Assembly (NCBI GenBank): GCA_023362775.1 | Contig: JALMGJ010000001.1 | Span: forward strand, 64,366,001-64,430,000 | Reading direction: 5' to 3' | Length of the DNA stretch: 64,000 bases | DNA from: Charina bottae | Taxonomy: Eukaryota > Chordata > Lepidosauria > Squamata > Charinaidae | Part shown: positions 58,692 to 64,000 of the stretch, piece after piece | Position numbering within the stretch: position 1 is the first letter of the stretch | Layout: every line of letters begins with the position of its first letter | Translations under genes and position numbers: made by a program | The notes under the pieces: generated by a model | Told to the model about the DNA's origin: nothing | The model's input: only the letters and a program-made list of their open reading frames with translations | Database searches by the model: none

Positions 58692-59782
58692 TACAACAAC
58701 ACACTACCCTTCTTGGACATCCTCATCAGTAGAGGAAATGATGGCATTCTAGAAACACAAGTCTACCGGAAATCTACCCATACTAGTGCTCTACTACCAA
58801 AGCAATAACCCAACCTCCCACAAGAGGAGCTGTGTAAGAACACTATTCAGACGAGCACAAACGCACTGCAGCAACCCAGAACACCAGAAAAAGGAAACAG
58901 ACCACTTATATAGCATCTTCCAGCAAAATGGATACCCACGCAACTTTATCAAAAAGTGCCTGACCACTCAACCCACCACAGCAAAACCAACAGAAGCTAT
59001 GAAAAGAATTACACTGCCATACATCAGAAACTATTAATAGACTGTTACAACCACACGGCATCACCGTAGCACACAAACCAACCAAAACCCTTCAGAGCAT
59101 CCTAAGTAACCCAAAAGACCCAGTAGCCCAAGAAGAAAAAACAGGAGTTATCTACAACATACAGTGTAAGGACTGTAACAGCCACTATGTAGGACAGACT
59201 GGCAGAAGACTAGCAGAACGCATCCATGAACACCAACTAGCAGTCAGAAGACACGATGAAAACTCCTTAATCTCACAACACATGGACAGACTTAACCATA
59301 CTTTCAACTGGGAAACTGCGAACATTTTAAACCAAGCCAAATCCAAAAATGCTAGAGAATTCCTGGAAGCTTGGTACTCAGACAAAGCAGCCATCAACAG
59401 ACACATAGAGGTAAACAACATTTACATATCATTCATAAGAGACAATAGAAAAGCCAGAAGACCAGAACACCTCCTTGCCATCAATGATCACCCAGATATG
59501 CAAAGATTAACACCAAGATTAGCACCAGAGGAACAATCAAACAGCACAATATACCCTAATCAAGGAACTATTAACTCAGTCAATCAACAAAGCAGCAAAC
59601 AACAGCCCAATCAAGGAACTCCTAAGGAGAGAACACCAACAACAACAACACAAGCAGGACAAGCCATGGTATATAAACAGAGAGCAAGTCCCACTCCCTT
59701 TTCGCACTGAAGATGTTGCCTAGCCTGGCAGTGAAACGTCTGCAAGAAAACAACAAGGTTCAGAGAGCACCAAGGACTCCAC
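58692..59782 (+). mobile_element. 5'-truncated Penelope-like element
   Basis: Flanked by an exact 13-bp repeat aggactgctatta (58679-58691, 59783-59795), a plausible target duplication. Contains the end of the RT (NNTLPFLDILISRGNDGI), an intervening region and a complete-looking GIY-YIG frame. The 3' end has gaagatgttgcctagcctgg and gtgaaacgtctgc, typical of these elements. Confidence 0.88.
59026..59710 (+). pseudogene. GIY-YIG endonuclease frame of the Penelope element
   Basis: Open from before 59026 to the stop at 59710 (about 228 codons), one frameshift downstream of the RT part. Reads INRLLQPHGITVAHKPTKTL, then KTGVIYNIQCKDCNSHYVGQ, TGRRLAERIHEHQ and EFLEAWYSDKAAINRH. GVIY and YVGQT are the GIY-YIG signature, and the two Cys (CKDC) fit the zinc-finger-like CxxC of this family. 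Differs strongly from the fragment at 39.5 kb, so it is a second lineage. Confidence 0.85.
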
Positions 59783-60039
59783 AGGACTGCTATTAGTTTT
59801 CTACATCATTAATAGTAATGCTGTGAAGTATTGGAGCTGCAGATTACCACTATCTCCAAATTTATCCTATTATGAAGTGAAAGGGAAACTGCCTAAGTGG
59901 GAATAAAGAGTTTAGGGCCACACTAATTGGGGGGGGGGATTTTTTTGGTATATCACTCATATTATTCACTAAATAAATATTCACATACCAGGTAACTGTC
60001 AAAATGGGAGGCTGGGCAAAGAAAATGATCCAACAGATG

Positions 60040-60800
60040 GGCATGTCCCTCTATTAAACAGTGCCATCTTGCAGGGCTGAGCAGGCATGCCTTTTCTATT
60101 GCATCCCTGAGATTCAGAAGGCCCTGAGCCCTTCTCTGGACCTTCCGGAAGGCTGTGAGGCCCTGGCTTTTCTCCAAGGCATTGGGGCCAGGATGTTAGG
60201 GGAGCTCAACTTACATTTGTCTATTTTTGTGCAACTGTTATATAGTGCCTCCGTTTTTCTTCTTTGCTTCGGATTATTTTTAATTTTGGTTACAGGTAGT
60301 CCTCCCTTAATGACCATAATTGAGACCGGAATTTCGGTTGCTAAGTGAAGCGGCCATTAAATGAATCCGGCCCAATTTTGCAATGTTTTTTGCAACAGTT
60401 AAGCAAATCACTGCAGGTGTTAAGTGAACCATGTGGTCGTTAAGCAAATCACACAGTTCCCCATTGATTTTGCTTGCCAGAAGCCAGCCGGGAAAGTAAA
60501 AAATGGTGATCACGTGACCATGGGATGCTGCAATGGTCATAAATGCGAACTGGTTGCCAAGCGCCCAAATCATGATCACGTGACTGCGGGGACACTGCAA
60601 TGGTCATAAGTGTGAGAACTGGTTGTAAGTCAGTTTTTCCAGCACTGTCATAAGTCTGAACCATCACTAAACAAATGGTTGTTAAGTGAGGACTAACTGT
60701 ATACAGTTTTTATATTGTTTTTGTACTGATTGTTTGCTGCCCAGAGTTATGTATTTAAAATTGGTGGCCATATAAAACATCTAAATAAATAATTTTTTAA
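60040..60800 (+). mobile_element. L2/CR1-type LINE 3' fragment, split by a MITE
   Basis: 60050-60290 reads QCHLAGLSRHAFSIASL, the C-terminal motif also seen at 33.6 kb ([17 protein letters not shown]). After the MITE, 60703-60800 carries ctgcccagagttatg, ggtggccatataaaacat and an (AAAT)n tail. Confidence 0.7.
60293..60699. mobile_element. MITE with TIR CAGGTAGTCCTCC, TA target
   Basis: 407 bp, ends caggtagtcctcccttaatg / gttaagtgaggactaactg, TA at both sides (60291-60292, 60700-60701). The interior repeats gttaagcaaatcac and gatcacgtgac motifs. Confidence 0.85.
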
Positions 60801-61636
60801 AAAAGACAGAAGAAATTACAGCTGAGTTCCTGAGCAAATAGTCACTTAATAGGGGAAACAGAGGGTAGGTTTGCACATTGTTTATCCAAGCTCATGATTA
60901 TGCATTCAATTTGTCTGACCGTTTCTCCTATATGCATGGTTAAAATCCTGTCTGTAGTTCATTCTCCCTAGCTTAGTATGATACGTAAACATTGGACTGT
61001 TGCATCATTAAACTAGAAGCCTGATAATGAAGCCATAGAAAGTAAAAAAACGATGACTTCACACTCCAGTTTAATGAAAACAAATGAAGTCATGCTCCTG
61101 TGCTCCTACATCATCCTAACCAAGGCCCAAAATACCACCGATAGCTTACTTGCCACACTCACTCAAGGAAAGAGCCAGCAGTTGCTGCTTAATCATAAAC
61201 CTATATAAGCATGATGTGGCAATGTGGTCAGAGCAGAAGCTGAAAAAGTCTCCCAAAGCAGAGGGAGAAGAGAAAGGTGAGAAAGCAGCAAAAACAAAAC
61301 TTAGCATGCCTAAGATGGGGTATGTAGTCAACAAGACATGGGCATTACAGTCACAAACAGGGATAGAATGCAGACAGCAAGATAAGTCCAAGCATTTGTG
61401 ATGCCAAATAAACATGAGTATTATGTAATCAAAGATGAAATCATCTTCCGTCCCAGAGTGCAGATATCATGGATCATGAGAACTGTGATTAATCTTTCCT
61501 CAATAGAACACACACATCTCTTTTTCATATACAGTACATGCTGCTGGATATAGAAGTAATCACACTTCGTTAAGATCAGCTGAAATCAGGAGGATTTGTC
61601 ATGACAAACTAAGGCCTTGCTGATTTAAATGGGTCT
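60801..61636. other. Unique sequence in the presumed RCOR3 intron
   Basis: No gene or repeat recognised. Confidence 0.4.
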
Positions 61637-61647
61637 ACCTTTAATAT

Positions 61648-61902
61648 TAAAGGCACAACTGAAGTACTTTGGCCACATAATGAGAAGACAGGATACCCTG
61701 GAGAAGATGCTGATGCTAGGGAAAGTGGAAGGCAAAAGGAAGAGGGGCCGACCAAGGGCAAGATGGATGGATGATATTCTGGAGGTGACGGACTCGACCT
61801 TGGGGGAGCTGGGGATGGCGATGGCCGACAGGAAGCTCTGGCGTGGGCTGGTCCATGAAGTCACGAAGAGTCGGAAGCGACTGAACGAATAAACAACAAC
61901 AA
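61648..61902 (+). mobile_element. 5'-truncated BovB LINE, subfamily B
   Basis: Exact 11-bp duplication acctttaatat (61637-61647, 61903-61913). Reads LKYFGHIMRRQDTLEKMLML and GKVEGKRKRGRPRARWMDDI, ending HEVTKSRKRLNE; only about five residues differ from the full-length copy at 11.9 kb. Confidence 0.95.
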
Positions 61903-61913
61903 ACCTTTAATAT

Positions 61914-63504
61914 GACTAACTCTGAATCCAACTTGTGGCAAAGAACATAGGAATGTTTTCTAAACTGGAAATAAAAATTCATAAGTACTAATGTCTTCAA
62001 ACTGAGTTAAAATCTAGAACCACCATAACTACAGAAAACATAAAGGAAGTAATTATTTATTAAAGCTGTACATTAAATTCTTTAAATCTGACATGTTATT
62101 AGCCGCTCAGTCATGAATTTGAGGTGGGCAGCCATATAAATTGAAATAAATGAATAAATGTATTGTAATAACAGACATTTATTTGTATGTGTAATAAATA
62201 AATAAGTGGTTGGTATACAATAGGAATCTCAGTATGACACAGAATGAACCTATCACTTCTGTGTGGAGGCATCTAAAAATTACCATGGCTGGCAATTCAG
62301 TAAATAAAATTATCACACTGATCAATGAAGAAAATCAGGAGACAAAAGTAGATACTGTATTCTAGCTGAGGAATGCATATAATATGCTTGAAGATAGCTA
62401 TTGAAAGAGAAGACATGGTAAAACACCCAGCTGGGTTCTGGGCATCTATTGCTAAATTATAGCCATAACAAAAACAGGGTAATAAATTTTGTAAATAAGT
62501 AAAAATAAAATTTCGTCTTAACAGAAGGAAAAGGTAATTATTCAATAATATTACCAAAGACCAACAACCATGCAGAATTATTGCACTTTTATTGTGTAAA
62601 ATTTAAATATTATTAAAAAATTCAAGAACATTTTACATGATATTAAAAATATTGCATAGGACTAATCTAGAAATATAACAATTCCAGAAATTTCAAATCA
62701 ACATTTTTTACTCAAATTTGAGGAAAAATAGTTTGGAAGTACTCTTCAGTTGTAAAATCACTCGTTGAAAAGTCCGTAAAATATTCTTAGTAAATAAAAC
62801 TGAAAAATATAGTTGAATCATGCAATAATTATACATTTATTGATAGGATTTACTTTAAAATATTTTTAATTTTTTTGTTGCAAATGGAACTAGCAGCCCT
62901 AGGAATTTGGCATCCTTTACTGTTTAAGAAAAAAAGACACCAAATAGTTCATGCTGAAAACAAGGAACTTAAACCCTATACTTAAAGAAAAATGTTATAT
63001 ATTATGGAGTTTGTTTTCTATTGCTACATAAAGTGCTACCTAATCAGTCCAGTTTTTCTGAATCTAAAATACTATCAGCAGTTTGCCTTCTTCTGAACCT
63101 TTTAAAAACTTTTATGTCACACAAATCTAAAAACTTAAGTTTTGTCTGGATTAAGTGTCACTATCCTTTCACGATAAATTTGTTAATTTGATGTACTTCC
63201 AAGCATAGCCCAACTTCTTTTGCATCCTAATTTGAAAAGAAACTGTTAAGAAACATTTTATAACCATTTTTTTTTCATTTCTTCCATTATTTAAGGAAAA
63301 AAAAAAACACTAAGAAAGGTGTAGTAGTAGTTTTTGAAAAAAGAAAAAATAATTTTCCACACATATTTTGGATTCTTTACAGGACTCTCCTACCTTTAAC
63401 CTGTCCCTAGCTCCCCTGTAAGCTTTCTTAGTGAAGGCTTTTATAAGTCACCAAGGAAAATACTTCAATTTCCCTTTTTTATCAAATGACAGTTTAATCC
63501 TATA
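61914..63504. other. AT-rich sequence, one L2 tail
   Basis: 62098-62165 (gaggtgggcagccatataaa and AAAT-like tail) is an L2 3' end. The rest is unique; no RCOR3 exon found. Confidence 0.45.
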
Positions 63505-63550
63505 GTAGCAATATATATTTTACCACTCAGATACTGGATTTTTTTTTTAA

Positions 63551-63845
63551 GGTAAGGTAAGTCCCCTTCCAGTCAAATCCGGCTCTAGGGGGCAGCACTC
63601 ATCTCCAATTCTTGGCCGAGGGAGCCAGCGTTGTCCATAGACGCTTCCGTGGTCACGTGGCCAGCATGACTAAACGCTGAGGCGCACAGAACGCTGTTAC
63701 CTTCCCACCAGAGTGGTACCGATTTACTTGCATTTTTACGTGCTTTTGAACTGCTAGGTTGGCAGGAGCTGGGCGAGAACGGGAGCTCACCCTGTTACGC
63801 GGTGCTTCTGGGTCTCGAACTGCCGTCCTTTCATTCGACAAGTCG
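63551..63845 (-). mobile_element. Sauria-type SINE variant with a very long flanking repeat
   Basis: Same body as the other Sauria copies but more diverged (tail ggtaaggtaagtccccttcc; ctgctaggttggcaggagct shared). Flanked by a 45-46-bp imperfect direct repeat beginning gtagcaatatatattttacc (63505-63550, 63846-63890). Confidence 0.85.
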
Positions 63846-63968
63846 GTAGCAATATATATTTTACCACCTAGATACTGGAATTTTTTTTAATCACTGATAA
63901 ATTTCTTTTTGCATTTTGCTTGTGTCCTCAGGTCAGATTTTGGGCTTTCTCATGACAAAGTTAAAGTG

Positions 63969-64000
63969 CAGGTAGTCCTCACTTAACAACCACAACTGGG
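63969..64000 (+). mobile_element. Start of a third CAGGTAGTCCTCA MITE, cut by window end
   Basis: caggtagtcctcacttaaca then accacaactggg, as at 25747. Confidence 0.7.

Noticed and set aside
57719..64000. RCOR3 N-terminal exons
   Set aside because: No segment encoding the expected ELM2 start (EYQARIPEFDPG-like) with splice sites was found.

Overview
This is vertebrate nuclear DNA, almost certainly from a squamate reptile (snake or lizard). It has AT-rich unique sequence, a multi-exon conserved gene with canonical splice sites, and the repeat set typical of squamates: Sauria-type tRNA SINEs, BovB/RTE, L2/CR1 and L1 LINEs, Penelope-like elements, and many hAT and Tc1/mariner MITEs. Nothing prokaryotic or viral was seen. 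I assign no species.

The one host gene I can prove is RCOR3 (CoREST3), on the minus strand. Ten coding exons lie between 57718 and 31239, all with matching phases and consensus splice sites. They carry most of the ELM2 domain, SANT1, the LSD1-binding linker, SANT2 and the RCOR3-type proline-rich tail with its stop codon. About 477 residues are encoded here; the roughly 70-80 N-terminal residues and the promoter must lie beyond 64000. A repeat-free stretch from 31238 down to about 28855 is the probable 3'UTR. About 8 kb further downstream is a CpG island (about 19700-20560), which conserved synteny would predict to be the promoter of the next gene, TRAF5; no TRAF5 coding exon was found.

Region by region: 0.8-2.1 kb is a GC-rich palindromic array. 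3.0-3.5 kb is a hAT MITE with a 56-bp minisatellite. 7.6-17.5 kb is one old L1, split by a 5'-truncated BovB, a 770-bp foldback transposon and a full-length, almost intact BovB. 22.1-23.6 kb is a half-L1-like element with an ORF1-like remnant only. 24-25.6 kb is an L2 LINE split by a solo LTR.

Inside RCOR3 introns: a 3-kb L2 LINE (33.2-36.4 kb), a Tc1 transposon holding a MITE and a Penelope fragment (38.8-40.3 kb), and a GC-rich hAT-like composite (40.7-47.2 kb). That composite carries tandem GC-box/CCAAT/E-box motifs, a 266-bp array and a young Ty1/copia element with nearly identical LTRs but decayed coding sequence. 58.3-59.8 kb holds a 5S-rRNA-derived SINE and a Penelope element with a GIY-YIG frame; 60-62 kb holds L2, MITE and BovB fragments.

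No wholly new multi-gene system was found. The most notable items are the copia element, the nearly intact BovB, the half-L1, the promoter-like hAT composite, and SINEs with different heads on a similar tail. All coordinates and alignments were read by eye.
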